Made by a program: the position numbers and the translations under genes. Below are positions 32,984 through 41,430 of a DNA stretch of 64,000 nt, piece after piece. The stretch lies in the NCBI RefSeq assembly GCF_020165855.1, contig NZ_JAIUFY010000005.1:1-64000 (forward strand), written 5' to 3'. The stretch is from Celeribacter litoreus (GTDB taxonomy: Bacteria > Pseudomonadota > Alphaproteobacteria > Rhodobacterales > Rhodobacteraceae). Each line of letters begins with the position of its first letter. Positions within the stretch are counted from its first letter, which is position 1. Under the pieces are notes generated by a model. It was not told where the DNA came from and made no database searches. It was given only the letters and a program-made list of their open reading frames with translations.

Positions 32984-34627
32984 ATGTTCTCGCTCATTCA
33001 AAGTCGCCTTTTAGCGTCCACGGCACTTTGCGCCGCTCTTTTTTCACCCTCCGCCTTCGCTGATCAGTTCGACGTTCATAGCGTCGTGAAGGACGTCACC
33101 CTCTATCCCAACGGGGCGATGATCCACCGTAAGGTGACTGTGAGCCTCCCTGCGGGTGAGCACACGATCACGATGGCGGATATTCCCTCAATCACGGAGA
33201 CCGAGTTTGTGTCCCTGATCGTCGAGGTTGATGGGCGCGCGGTGGGGTCTCTGTCCTATGAAGAAAAGACCCTGACTGAAGCAGAGCTCTACGCGTCAGA
33301 GACCGCTCAGGCCGCCAAGGAACGCTTGGAGGCACTGGAAGACCAGCTTCGCGCGAAAGAGGCAGATCTTTCCGCAATCCAGCTGGAGGCAACGGCGGCC
33401 GAAGATACACTCGCCTACCTGCAAAAGTTGGGGAATGCGGAGACGCAGGACCCTGTGAACATGGCAGGCATCGCCCGCATGATCCGCGAAGAATCCCTCG
33501 CCGCGCGCCTCGCGATTCAGGACGCAAAAGAGCGGGCCTTCGTTGCGGATCGCGATTTGACCGAACTCCGTGAAGAGGTCGCAAAGGCCCGCCTTGACCT
33601 TGAGAGCTTGGTCCCAACGGATGTGGAGCGCCTGCACATCACTGTTCCCGTGACCGTGTCCGCGCCTGCGGATGTGGAGGTGAGTGTGTCCTACATGACC
33701 GACGACGCCTATTGGGAGCCGCGCTATCAGGCGGTTCTCGATACGGAGGCGGAGACGCTTGCTCTGCGCCGCACCATTGTGGCCGTTCAGGAGACGGGTG
33801 AGCCATGGTTCGACGTGGCGCTGACCGCAGCAACAGATGACCCACGCCGCCGTGCGGCCCCGAGCAACATCTATGAACGGGTTCGCCGTCTTTACGAGCC
33901 GCATCCGAATTTGCGAAGTGCGATGAGTCTTGAAAGCGACTCGCGCGGCTATGCGGAACCTGTCATGGAGTCGCCGGTTGTCATTGAAGATCGCGCAACC
34001 GTCCAGCTTGCGGGGCTAAGTCAGACCTACGACGTCGGCGTCATTGAACGCCTCCTTTCAGAGCGCTCCCAAACAGAATTTGCATTGAGCTCAGTGGAAT
34101 TTGAGCCGGAGATCGTCGTCCGTGCGGTGCCGCTTTATGAAGATACAGGATACCTGATCGCCTCTTTCACCAATGAGAGCGGAGAGCTTTTGGTCCCAGG
34201 TGAGGTGCGTCTCATTCGTGATGGCGTGACCCTCGGGACCACCATGCTTGATGCGCTCGTCGATGGCGGTGAGCTTGATATGGCGTTTGGCCCGATTGAC
34301 GGGATTCAGGTGTCGCGCATCCTCGAGAGCCGCAACGAGGGCGACCGCGGCATCGTCTCCAAATCGAACGAAGAGGAGAGCGCGTGGCGGATCGAGGTCG
34401 AAAACCTCACCTTCAAAACGTGGCCCATCGAAGTACTGGATCGCGTTTCGGTCACTGAGCAGGAAGACCTGAAAATCGAATGGACGGCCACGCCGATGCC
34501 GGATGAGCAGGGGTATGAGGATCGCCGTGGGGTGCTCGCATGGCGGTTTGACCTCGCGCCTGCGGAGATGAAGACGATCAAGCTCTCGGAGAAACTTCGC
34601 TGGCCGGAGGACTATGTGCTCGATTGA
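32984..34627 (+). CDS. DUF4139 / mucoidy-inhibitor MuiA family exported protein
   Basis: A 547-residue secreted protein. Residues 1-26 form a signal peptide ending PSAFA. The N-terminal DUF4140-like part includes VTLYPNGAMIHRKV, then a coiled coil at about 82-205 and a beta-rich DUF4139 part with VSYMTDDAYWEPRYQA and ESAWRIEVENL. The family name comes from a MuiA protein said to suppress mucoidy; no molecular role is established. TGGAGGA sits 4 bases before the ATG at 32984, so this start is preferred over the TTG at 32972. A 17-base inverted repeat follows the gene. Confidence 0.82.
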   Translation: MFSLIQSRLLASTALCAALFSPSAFADQFDVHSVVKDVTLYPNGAMIHRKVTVSLPAGEHTITMADIPSITETEFVSLIVEVDGRAVGSLSYEEKTLTEAELYASETAQAAKERLEALEDQLRAKEADLSAIQLEATAAEDTLAYLQKLGNAETQDPVNMAGIARMIREESLAARLAIQDAKERAFVADRDLTELREEVAKARLDLESLVPTDVERLHITVPVTVSAPADVEVSVSYMTDDAYWEPRYQAVLDTEAETLALRRTIVAVQETGEPWFDVALTAATDDPRRRAAPSNIYERVRRLYEPHPNLRSAMSLESDSRGYAEPVMESPVVIEDRATVQLAGLSQTYDVGVIERLLSERSQTEFALSSVEFEPEIVVRAVPLYEDTGYLIASFTNESGELLVPGEVRLIRDGVTLGTTMLDALVDGGELDMAFGPIDGIQVSRILESRNEGDRGIVSKSNEEESAWRIEVENLTFKTWPIEVLDRVSVTEQEDLKIEWTATPMPDEQGYEDRRGVLAWRFDLAPAEMKTIKLSEKLRWPEDYVLD

Positions 34628-34704
34628 TCGTGACAGGTTGAAGCGTCTTTTAACTATTCTTAATGGTCGGCCCATTCTCTTTTAACGTCTGGAAATAGAA
34701 AGTA

Positions 34705-34747
34705 AATTTGAGGCAGTCTCGCGGCAACTTCGAGACTGCCTCAAATT
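34705..34747. repeat. Perfect 17-base inverted repeat after the MuiA-like gene
   Basis: AATTTGAGGCAGTCTCG (34705-34721) and its exact complement (34731-34747) flank a 9-base loop. The arm ends are A- and T-rich, and the right side runs into TGTTCTT. It is probably the terminator of the upstream gene, but unusually long and perfect; a protein-binding site or a remnant of a small mobile repeat are alternatives. Confidence 0.6.
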
Positions 34748-34869
34748 GTTCTTATGTGCCGTTTCTCATGCGTTTGAGACTGTGGTCGAATGGTCCCGGA
34801 TGCAGGGTCAGAGTGATCAAGAGGCCCTTTCCATCCCCTCGAAATTAAAGCGAGAGAAAGGATAGGGCC

Positions 34870-35142
34870 ATGACTGACTATGCCGAAAAAGCGCGTGAAG
34901 GGCGGGCAGTTGCATTGAGCCTGCAAGAAAGCGGTGGTGTGGTGTTTTTCCCAGAAGGCTTTGATGATCACATCCATTGCCCTGTGGAGACGACCCGACG
35001 TGTCGTGACCCAGATGAGCAAACCTCTCTTCGTGCGCTCCGAGTCCGCGCATTTCTTCAGGCATGAAAAAGGCGCAGGGGACTGTCACCCCGCGCCTTAC
35101 CTGTTGTCTGCTGACCTATTGGTCGTCGCCGGTCGGGCCTAA
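34870..35142 (+). CDS. Small hypothetical protein (doubtful)
   Basis: An open frame of 90 residues with a fair ribosome site (AAAGGA) 7 bases before the ATG. The first 68 residues have ordinary composition (MTDYAEKAREGRAVALSLQE) with no motif I recognise. The last 22 residues run through the hairpin that looks like the carbonic anhydrase terminator, so either the gene is not real or two signals overlap. If it is not real, 34628-35144 holds only the inverted repeat and the terminator. Confidence 0.4.
   Translation: MTDYAEKAREGRAVALSLQESGGVVFFPEGFDDHIHCPVETTRRVVTQMSKPLFVRSESAHFFRHEKGAGDCHPAPYLLSADLLVVAGRA
35064..35101 (-). terminator. Terminator for the carbonic anhydrase gene
   Basis: On the minus strand AAGGCGC-GGGG arms close around a 7-base loop, followed by a T-run (plus-strand GAAAAAGG). 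It lies about 45 bases past the carbonic anhydrase stop and inside the doubtful ORF at 34870. Confidence 0.65.
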
Positions 35143-35144
35143 CC

Positions 35145-35792
35145 TTAGACCGGCACGAACTCTTTCGTGTCAGGCTCATACTGAAGCAGGTCGCCATCGC
35201 CGATATCGGTCCAGAGACCGTGGAGCGTGAGGTTGCCGCTGTTGACGGCTTCCTGGACGAACGGGAAGGTCATCAGGTTCTCAAGCGAGATCAGGATGGA
35301 CTCTTTTTCAAGCGCCGCTTTACGGTCGGCTTCAGGAACTTCGAGCACACGCTCATAGCCCGGGCGCAGGATGTCCATCCAGCGACCGACGAAGGACGAT
35401 TTCTGTTCAAGCTCAGGCGCGTGGCCGGAGCACATGTCGTAGCAGCCCTGAACGCCGCCACAGCTGGAGTGCCCGAGGACGACGATATGGGCGACTTTGA
35501 GTGCGGTGACTGCATACTCGATCGCAGCAGACGTGCCGTGGTGGTCGCCATCGTCGGTGAACGGCGGGACCAGGTTCGCGATGTTGCGGTGGATGAAGAA
35601 CTCGCCCTGATCAGCGCCGAAAATCGAGGTCACATGAACGCGTGAATCGCAGCATGAGATGATAAAGGCGCGCGGACGCTGCCCTTCGGTTGCGAGGCGT
35701 TTGTACCAAGATTTGTTCTCGGAAAAGGTCGTTGCTTTCCAGCCATGGTAGCGTTGGACCATATAGCTGGGAAGTGGGCGTGCGTATTTCAT
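35145..35792 (-). CDS. Beta-class carbonic anhydrase
   Basis: A 215-residue zinc enzyme that interconverts CO2 and bicarbonate. The zinc ligands are C47 and D49 with R51 in SCCDSRV, then H108 and C111 in GHSSCGGV. The start at 35792 (MKYARPLPSYMV) has GGAGAG 10 bases upstream; a TTG at 35828 would add 12 residues. Bicarbonate is a co-substrate of cyanase, encoded near the other end of the window, but there is no physical link between the two. Confidence 0.95.
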   Translation of the reverse strand: MKYARPLPSYMVQRYHGWKATTFSENKSWYKRLATEGQRPRAFIISCCDSRVHVTSIFGADQGEFFIHRNIANLVPPFTDDGDHHGTSAAIEYAVTALKVAHIVVLGHSSCGGVQGCYDMCSGHAPELEQKSSFVGRWMDILRPGYERVLEVPEADRKAALEKESILISLENLMTFPFVQEAVNSGNLTLHGLWTDIGDGDLLQYEPDTKEFVPV

Positions 35793-35954
35793 GGCGCGAA
35801 ACTCTCCGTTGCGGATCTCGTCAGTCAATCAACGAGAATGTAGTGACAGTTTTCGTGAATTTCGAGAGGAAAACCCTGCTGCGTGAAACCTTTTCTTGAG
35901 ACGTTGGTCGCAAAGTGTCTGTGCGCGTGGGGCGCATAATAAGTGGGTGATAAG

Positions 35955-36332
35955 ATGGTGGTGGTGAAATTGCGGCCGGATGCGGCCGTGACATTCGATC
36001 GTGAGCGGTTGGATCAACTTTATGCGGAGTTGGGTCGATCAGGAGCAGACGATGTGATTTCCAAAGCGATGGAAGAGTTGGCGGTGCGGTTGGCGAAGGT
36101 GGGCAATGCCCATAAGAAAGGGGATTTCCCTCAGGTTCAGAAATCGGCGCGGTCCATGATTGCGATCTCGGATCAGATCGGGATGGTGACGCTCGCTCGT
36201 GTCGCGGGGGCTGTGAATGAACTGGCCCAGTCAGGCGATTATGTCGCGCTCGCCGCTTGCGTGTCGCGATTGGTGAGGATTGGTGAGAACTCTCTTCTCG
36301 CGATTTGGGATCATCAAGGGGCGTCGTTGTGA
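35955..36332 (+). CDS. Small helical protein, possibly a degenerate Hpt domain
   Basis: A 125-residue protein. After a short N-terminal beta-like segment (MVVVKLRPDAAVTFDRERLD), residues about 33-120 look all-helical. The stretch KSARSMIAISDQIGMVTLARVAGAV has the spacing of an Hpt phosphotransfer motif (AHxLKGxxxxxGxxxL), but arginine stands where the phospho-histidine should be. So it may be an inactive Hpt-like adaptor. The ATG at 35955 is preferred; a GTG at 35943 is possible. It precedes the leucyl aminopeptidase gene by 105 bases. I do not recognise a named family. Confidence 0.7.
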   Translation: MVVVKLRPDAAVTFDRERLDQLYAELGRSGADDVISKAMEELAVRLAKVGNAHKKGDFPQVQKSARSMIAISDQIGMVTLARVAGAVNELAQSGDYVALAACVSRLVRIGENSLLAIWDHQGASL

Positions 36333-36437
36333 CTGTTTGCGGAGAAACCGAACCGTGATGGGGCGGGTGCGTGAACTGGCTTGCAGGCGGCAGGGGATGC
36401 GATAGTCTGACCCCGCACGCCACGAAAGGTTTCCACT

Positions 36438-37820
36438 ATGTCGCTCTCTTTTGCCTCGGTCGCAGAGAATTCTGTTCCGTTGTTTCTCGTCACGCCTGAC
36501 ACGCTTGAGGCTTGTTTGGAAGGGCTGCCACCCGCACAGGCCGCTTGGGTGCGCTCTCAAGGGTTTACGGCAGGTGCTGGTGCCGTATGCGTGCTTCCGG
36601 GCGATGGCGGTATTGCCGGTGCAATCGCGGGGCTCGGAGATGAAAAAGCGCGGGCGCGCGGACGGTTTGCACTTGGCGGTATCCGTGTGAAGCTTCCCAA
36701 AGGGCTTTATCATCTCGTGTCGGAGCTATCTGGTGAGGCGCTAGACGAACAGCTCCTCGGGTGGTTGCTTGCCGGATATGTGTTTGATGCCTATGCAAAA
36801 GCATCGGCTCCCGAGGCGGAACTTGTGGCGCCAGAAGGTATCGATGCCGCGCGTCTGGAGGCAATTGCCGCAGGCGAGGCTCTGACGCGCGATCTTATCA
36901 ACACGCCTGCCAATGATATGGGACCTGCAGAGTTGGAGGCCGCTGCACGCGACCTCGCTCAGTCTTTCGGGGCCGAGATCGATGTCACCGTCGGCGCTGA
37001 TCTTATTTCGGCCAATTTCCCGATGATCCATGCCGTTGGGCGGGCGTCGCCACGTGCGCCGCGTTTGATTGACATGCGGTGGGGGCAGGAAGGTCCTCGG
37101 CTGACGCTCGTCGGGAAAGGCGTCTGTTTCGACACAGGCGGCCTGAACATCAAGCCGGGTGCGTCTATGGGGCTCATGAAAAAGGATATGGGCGGGGCTG
37201 CGACGGTGCTCGGGCTCGCCATGATGATCATGGCGCTGAACCTGCCGCTGCAGTTGCGTGTTCTTGTCCCCGCTGTCGAGAATGCTGTTGGTGGCGCTGC
37301 ATTCCGTCCGCAGGATATTTTGCCTTCGCGGAAGGGCCTCACGGTTGAAATCAACAATACAGACGCCGAAGGTCGCCTTGTCCTCGCCGATGCATTGGCG
37401 CTCGCCGATGAAACGCCGCCGGACCTGCTGATTTCTATGGCCACACTTACGGGTGCGGCCCGCGTTGCAGTTGGCGCTGATCTCGCGCCGTTCTTCTCGA
37501 CCGTGCAGGAAGATGCCGCAGCCATTTCTGATGCCAGCCGGTCTGTGGCCGATCCGCTCTGGCAGTTGCCGTATTGGGAACCCTATGAGTCGATGATCGA
37601 ACCGGGGGTGGCTGATCTCGACAATGCGCCTGCGGGCGGTATGGCGGGGGCGATTACGGCAGCGCTCTTCTTGCGCCGCTTTGTGACCGAGACCCCGCGC
37701 TACATGCACTTCGATATCTACGGCTGGAACCGCGCCGCGGCACCTGCGCGCACGAAGGGCGGTGTAGGGCAGGGCGCGCGCGCGATCCTTGCGGCTCTTC
37801 CAGATCTGTTGAAACTATGA
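36438..37820 (+). CDS. Leucyl aminopeptidase (M17 family)
   Basis: A 460-residue di-metal aminopeptidase that removes N-terminal residues from peptides in the cytosol. The C-terminal catalytic domain has LVGKGVCFDTGGLNIKPG, MKKDMGGAA and the signature NNTDAEGRLVLADAL with its metal-binding Asp and Glu. The N-terminal domain (1-150) is weakly conserved, as usual. GAAAGG lies upstream. It overlaps the NlpC/P60 gene by ATGA, a pairing common in alphaproteobacteria and suggestive of joint peptide or murein-peptide turnover. Confidence 0.95.
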   Translation: MSLSFASVAENSVPLFLVTPDTLEACLEGLPPAQAAWVRSQGFTAGAGAVCVLPGDGGIAGAIAGLGDEKARARGRFALGGIRVKLPKGLYHLVSELSGEALDEQLLGWLLAGYVFDAYAKASAPEAELVAPEGIDAARLEAIAAGEALTRDLINTPANDMGPAELEAAARDLAQSFGAEIDVTVGADLISANFPMIHAVGRASPRAPRLIDMRWGQEGPRLTLVGKGVCFDTGGLNIKPGASMGLMKKDMGGAATVLGLAMMIMALNLPLQLRVLVPAVENAVGGAAFRPQDILPSRKGLTVEINNTDAEGRLVLADALALADETPPDLLISMATLTGAARVAVGADLAPFFSTVQEDAAAISDASRSVADPLWQLPYWEPYESMIEPGVADLDNAPAGGMAGAITAALFLRRFVTETPRYMHFDIYGWNRAAAPARTKGGVGQGARAILAALPDLLKL

Positions 37821-38629
37821 CTGACCGTCGATTGACGCCAGCAAATGCCCGTGTAGCGCTCGCAGGTTTTGCGACAGCGGGTCAGATCGAACTTACGCCG
37901 ACGCCGTTTCGCGTATCGCTTCCCGTTGCTGATCTCCGTGCGTCACCAGATGGTCCGCGGGATCGCCAGCTCCTTTGGGGAGAGCAATTCGACGTCCTGG
38001 AATTGCGTGACGGATGGGCGTTCGGTGTGGCAAAGCGGGACGGCTATGTTGGGTACGTTGAAGAATCGGACCTCGACCCGTATCTCGCGCCGACGCACCT
38101 CGTGTCTGCACGGGCGACGCATCTCTATCCCGTCGATGATTTTAAGGCTGAGGCGGTAACATCCCTATCCTTCGGGTCGCGCTTGCGCGTCGTGGCAGAG
38201 CGAAAGAAGTTTCTCGAGGTTGAGGGCGGATACTACGTGCCCAAGGCGCATGTTCGTTTGATTGAACGTCCCTTTTCCGATCCTGTGACCATCGCACAGA
38301 TGCTTTTCGGGGCGCCCTATTTGTGGGGCGGGAACTCGGCCTTCGGGATCGATTGCTCGGGGTTGGTGCAGGCTGCTCTCTTGACCTGTGCGATTGATTG
38401 CCCCGGAGACAGCGATCTTCAGATGTCGCTCGGCGCACCGGCGGAAGGCGGGTATCAGAGAGGCGATCTATTGTTCTGGAGAGGGCACATCGCGCTTTGC
38501 GTCGATTCAGATGTTCTGATCCACGCAAACGCGCACCATATGGCTGTCGCGTATGAGCCGATTGAAAAGGCCATCGCGCGGATCGAGGCGCAGGGCGACG
38601 GTCGGCTCACCGCGCATAAGAGGCTCTAA
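37817..38629 (+). CDS. NlpC/P60 family cell-wall peptidase
   Basis: A 270-residue protein with two SH3-like regions (about 35-90 and 95-150) and a C-terminal NlpC/P60 domain. The catalytic residues are C180 in GIDCSGLVQ, H224 in RGHIALCV and H236 in IHANAHHM. Such enzymes cut gamma-D-Glu to diamino acid bonds in murein peptides. No signal peptide is visible, so it may process recycled muropeptides in the cytoplasm, in keeping with its coupling to the aminopeptidase gene. Confidence 0.92.
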   Translation: MTDRRLTPANARVALAGFATAGQIELTPTPFRVSLPVADLRASPDGPRDRQLLWGEQFDVLELRDGWAFGVAKRDGYVGYVEESDLDPYLAPTHLVSARATHLYPVDDFKAEAVTSLSFGSRLRVVAERKKFLEVEGGYYVPKAHVRLIERPFSDPVTIAQMLFGAPYLWGGNSAFGIDCSGLVQAALLTCAIDCPGDSDLQMSLGAPAEGGYQRGDLLFWRGHIALCVDSDVLIHANAHHMAVAYEPIEKAIARIEAQGDGRLTAHKRL

Positions 38630-38634
38630 GGTTT

Positions 38635-38994
38635 CTAGTCGATTGGGCGAATGAGCTTGCGCTCGAGAATGCGGAGCACCATCCGTAAATCGGAGCCGCG
38701 TTTCAGGATTTGCCCGTCCATACCGATCACGGCATACATGCCCTGTTTTCCGCGGAGTTTCGGGCGCTTTTCAATGCGATAGATCGGGTGCTCCGCCGTC
38801 CGGCGAAACACGGAGAAGACGGCGACATCTCTCAGGAAAGACATCCCATAGTCGCGCCACTCTCCGGCGGCAACCATGCGTCCATAAAGGCCCAAGATCG
38901 TGCCGAGCTCATGGCGATCGAACGCAACCTTGTCTGGTTGAGACGCGGAATGCGGCGTAGGGCCCGGAAATGGGGTAGGGGGCTGTGCGTTCAT
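38635..38994 (-). CDS. DUF2794 family protein
   Basis: A 119-residue protein. A proline-rich N-terminus is followed by VAFDRHELGTILGLYGRMVAAGEWRDYGM and VFRRTAEHPIYRIEKRPKL, matching the DUF2794 family of alphaproteobacteria. Function is unknown. It is convergent with the NlpC/P60 gene, 5 bases apart. The 268-base region upstream of it (38995-39262) shows no clear gene; I saw no named RNA or terminator there. Confidence 0.85.
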   Translation of the reverse strand: MNAQPPTPFPGPTPHSASQPDKVAFDRHELGTILGLYGRMVAAGEWRDYGMSFLRDVAVFSVFRRTAEHPIYRIEKRPKLRGKQGMYAVIGMDGQILKRGSDLRMVLRILERKLIRPID

Positions 38995-39262
38995 GAATTA
39001 AAGGTGGAGCCAATCACGTCACAAATCAAGGTGTCACAAACACAGGTTGAGCTTTGCCACACTTTTGCCACAAATAAATCCCCGCATTTTCTCTTTGGCC
39101 CCCTCATTTGGCCGGTTTCGAACTCCAAGACGTGTGTCCAGAGCGAGAACGCTTTACCCGGTGTCGCGGTTAACAGCCCCCACCTTGTTCGCGGCGCCGG
39201 GGATCCCGCTCTCCTTGCCATTTTCGCCAAGGAAGTAGGGAGGACGGCCCGATCCTAAAATT

Positions 39263-39544
39263 CTAACCGCAGCTCGCACCGAGAATGTCTCCAGCCTCGT
39301 TCAGGAGAATGTTCAGCCGCGCGGGATTATGGTCCATCGTGACGGCCATTCCGGGACGGATGATCCTATGTGGGGTCGGGAGCTCAATCCCCTCAAGCGC
39401 TGCCACTGGCTCGCCGATGAGCGGCGCAATGACGTCGACTCCGCAGGACACCTCCGAAGTTTCCGCGGCGGGGGCTGTCTCGGCTTCTCCTTGACAGGCT
39501 GCGAGGCCGAGAAAAGTCGAAGCGATCAGATGAAATCTCTTCAT
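39263..39544 (-). CDS. Peptidase inhibitor I78 family lipoprotein
   Basis: A 93-residue lipoprotein: signal peptide MKRFHLIASTFLGLAAC with the lipobox cysteine at 17, a short acidic linker, then an I78 domain. The domain is seen in CGVDVIAPLIGEPVAAL, RIIRPGMAVTMDHNPARLN and a closing CG, with two cysteines that can pair. I78 proteins inhibit serine peptidases in fungi; the bacterial role is not well defined. It overlaps the TetR gene by 4 bases, so both are made from one transcript. Confidence 0.85.
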   Translation of the reverse strand: MKRFHLIASTFLGLAACQGEAETAPAAETSEVSCGVDVIAPLIGEPVAALEGIELPTPHRIIRPGMAVTMDHNPARLNILLNEAGDILGASCG

Positions 39545-40164
39545 TTTCGAACTCCGTAGCGGGCGATAAACATTTCGACGGCACTATCGACGATGTGGCT
39601 GCGCTCTTTTTCAGATGTTTCGGTGATGAGGCCGAGCGCAAAGAGCAGAGGGTTGCGCACTTTGCACAGGTCAGCGAACTGTTCTGCCGCAAGCTCCGTA
39701 TCCGGAATGCTGAGTTCTCCCCGTGCGACGCAGGTGGCGAGATATTGGGAGAGGCGGGCTTTTACCAAGCCCGGACCGCTGGCGTAGAACTTTTCCCCGA
39801 GTTCGGGAAATCGTTCGCTCTCTGCAATGGCAATGCGATAGACGGCACGGCCGAAGTCCGAGAGCACGAAGTCGAGTATCCTGCGTCCGGCAGAAGGGAG
39901 CACGACTTCGGCTGGCAGACTCTCATCCATCCGTTCCTGAAAGGAGTCAGCTTGCCGCCGGCTCTCTTGCGTTGCGATTTCTATGAAGAGAACGCGCTTG
40001 TCCGGAAAGTAGCTGTAGAGGGTCGCTTTCGAGACCTGCGCCGCCCGCGCGATATCGTCGACGGACGCGCCCTCAAACCCGTCGCGGAGAAATACCGTGC
40101 GCGCGCCTTCAAGAACCTGATCGAATTTTCGACCTTTTTTGATAGCTGGTTTGGTCTGCGTCAT
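39541..40164 (-). CDS. TetR/AcrR family transcriptional regulator
   Basis: A 207-residue repressor. The helix-turn-helix lies in SVDDIARAAQVSKATLYSYF (about 34-53), followed by a helical ligand-binding domain including RRILDFVLSDFGRAVYRIAI and PGLVKARLSQYL. The ATG at 40164 has GGAGGA upstream; the longer frame to 40287 has no ribosome site. It is divergent from mbfA, and a 22-base palindrome between them is a likely operator. Its tail (KERSHIVDSAVEMF) is typical of AcrR-like members. Confidence 0.9.
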   Translation of the reverse strand: MTQTKPAIKKGRKFDQVLEGARTVFLRDGFEGASVDDIARAAQVSKATLYSYFPDKRVLFIEIATQESRRQADSFQERMDESLPAEVVLPSAGRRILDFVLSDFGRAVYRIAIAESERFPELGEKFYASGPGLVKARLSQYLATCVARGELSIPDTELAAEQFADLCKVRNPLLFALGLITETSEKERSHIVDSAVEMFIARYGVRK

Positions 40165-40292
40165 GGTTCCTCCGATCTGTCGAGTCTTAGAATGATGATC
40201 AAGGGCTGAAAAGAAAAAGGCAGGCACGACGGCCCGCCCCAGTGTTCGACAGGGATGTGTCGAAGGTGCCGCACGACAGAGCGGCACGCAGA

Positions 40293-40314
40293 ATCTAAAC
40301 TGAATAGTTTAGAT
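40293..40314. promoter_or_regulatory. Palindromic operator, probably for the TetR regulator
   Basis: ATCTAAACT and AGTTTAGAT flank GAAT, a perfect 9-base-arm palindrome in the 256-base divergent region. Size and symmetry fit a TetR-family operator. It lies 129 bases before tetR and 107 before mbfA. Confidence 0.65.
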
Positions 40315-40388
40315 GTGCAAGTGTGCGTAAACGGTTGCTATCTCACTGCGACGATTTAACAGTTGTCGCCAAAGTTGGTTCTGCATAT

Positions 40389-40405
40389 TTTAGAACCATT
40401 CTAAA
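40389..40405. promoter_or_regulatory. Iron control element (Irr-type box) before mbfA
   Basis: TTTAGAACCATTCTAAA is a perfect 7-base-arm palindrome matching the ICE motif bound by Irr in alphaproteobacteria. It ends 15 bases before the chosen mbfA start, placing it over the likely promoter or transcript start, as expected for a repressor of iron-export genes. Confidence 0.8.
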
Positions 40406-40420
40406 TTGAAAGGCCTTATG

Positions 40421-41398
40421 ATGTTCCCCGGCTTCACCTCGCGCAAACGGTTTTCTGATCTTTCAGAGCAAGAAGTATTGGCTCTGGCGATCTCCTCAGA
40501 AGAGGACGATGCGCGAATTTATCGCCAGTATGCGGGGTATTTGCGGGAAGAATTTCCGAGCAGCGCGCGGGTCTTTGACGAGATGGCGGTGGAGGAAGAC
40601 GGGCATCGTGAAGCGCTGATCAAACTGCACCAAAAGCGGTTCGGTGATGTTATCCCGCTCATCCGTCGTGAACATGTTTCCGGCTACTACGCGCGTAACC
40701 CAGTTTGGCTCATTGAAAATCTCGGCCTCGAACGTATCCGTGAGGAGGCGCAGGCGATGGAGCAAGGCGCGGAGCGGTTCTATCGCAAGGCCGCTGAACG
40801 CACGCAGGATGCAGATACGCGCGCCCTGCTCGGTCGTCTCGCGGCGGCAGAGGCAGGCCACGACAAAATGGCAGGTGATCTGGAGGCCAAGCACCTCGAT
40901 GAGGATACGCGCTCAGAGGAAGATCAGTCCGCACATCGTCAATTTGTGCTGACATGGGTTCAGCCGGGTCTTGCCGGTCTCATGGATGGGTCGGTCTCCA
41001 CACTCGCGCCGATCTTTGCGACGGCCTTTGCGACACAGAACACGCATACGACGTTTCTCGTTGGTCTGGCGGCGTCTGTCGGGGCAGGTATTTCCATGGG
41101 CTTTACGGAGGCTGCGTCGGACGACGGGGAGTTGTCGGGACGGGGGTCTCCGGTCAAGCGTGGCGTAGCTTCCGGTGTCATGACGACCGTTGGCGGGTTG
41201 GGCCATGCCTTGCCCTACCTGATCCCGCATTTCTGGACGGCTACGATCATTGCGATGGTTGTCGTCTTCGTGGAGCTCTGGGCCATCGCGTGGATTCAGA
41301 AGAAATACATGAACACGCCCTTCATGCGCGCGGCCTTTCAGGTTGTGTTCGGGGGCGCCTTGGTGTTCGCTGCTGGGGTGTTGATCGGCGGCGGGTAA
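40421..41398 (+). CDS. mbfA: Membrane-bound ferritin MbfA (ferritin-like plus VIT1 domain)
   Basis: A 325-residue iron exporter. The N-terminal ferritin-like domain (about 12-150) carries EEDDARIYRQYA and AVEEDGHREALI, supplying the di-iron ligands. The C-terminal VIT1/CCC1-like membrane part (about 170-325) has GLAGLMDGSVSTLAPIFATA and GAGISMGFTEAASDDGE. MbfA pumps ferrous iron out under iron excess or acid and peroxide stress and is Irr-controlled in Bradyrhizobium and Agrobacterium. AAAGG is 7 bases before the ATG at 40421; the adjacent ATG at 40418 is possible. An ICE box lies directly upstream. Confidence 0.93.
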   Translation: MFPGFTSRKRFSDLSEQEVLALAISSEEDDARIYRQYAGYLREEFPSSARVFDEMAVEEDGHREALIKLHQKRFGDVIPLIRREHVSGYYARNPVWLIENLGLERIREEAQAMEQGAERFYRKAAERTQDADTRALLGRLAAAEAGHDKMAGDLEAKHLDEDTRSEEDQSAHRQFVLTWVQPGLAGLMDGSVSTLAPIFATAFATQNTHTTFLVGLAASVGAGISMGFTEAASDDGELSGRGSPVKRGVASGVMTTVGGLGHALPYLIPHFWTATIIAMVVVFVELWAIAWIQKKYMNTPFMRAAFQVVFGGALVFAAGVLIGGG

Positions 41399-41430
41399 AC
41401 CCGTCGCAGCCCTGAGAGAAGACCGGTTTC

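Noticed and set aside
38995-39262. Possible small RNA or tRNA (a GGTTTCGAACTCC segment) before the DUF2794 gene
   Set aside because: The T-arm-like segment has an extra base and I could not pair an acceptor stem or anticodon arm. The 6S and tmRNA core patterns were not found either. A covariance-model search would settle it.
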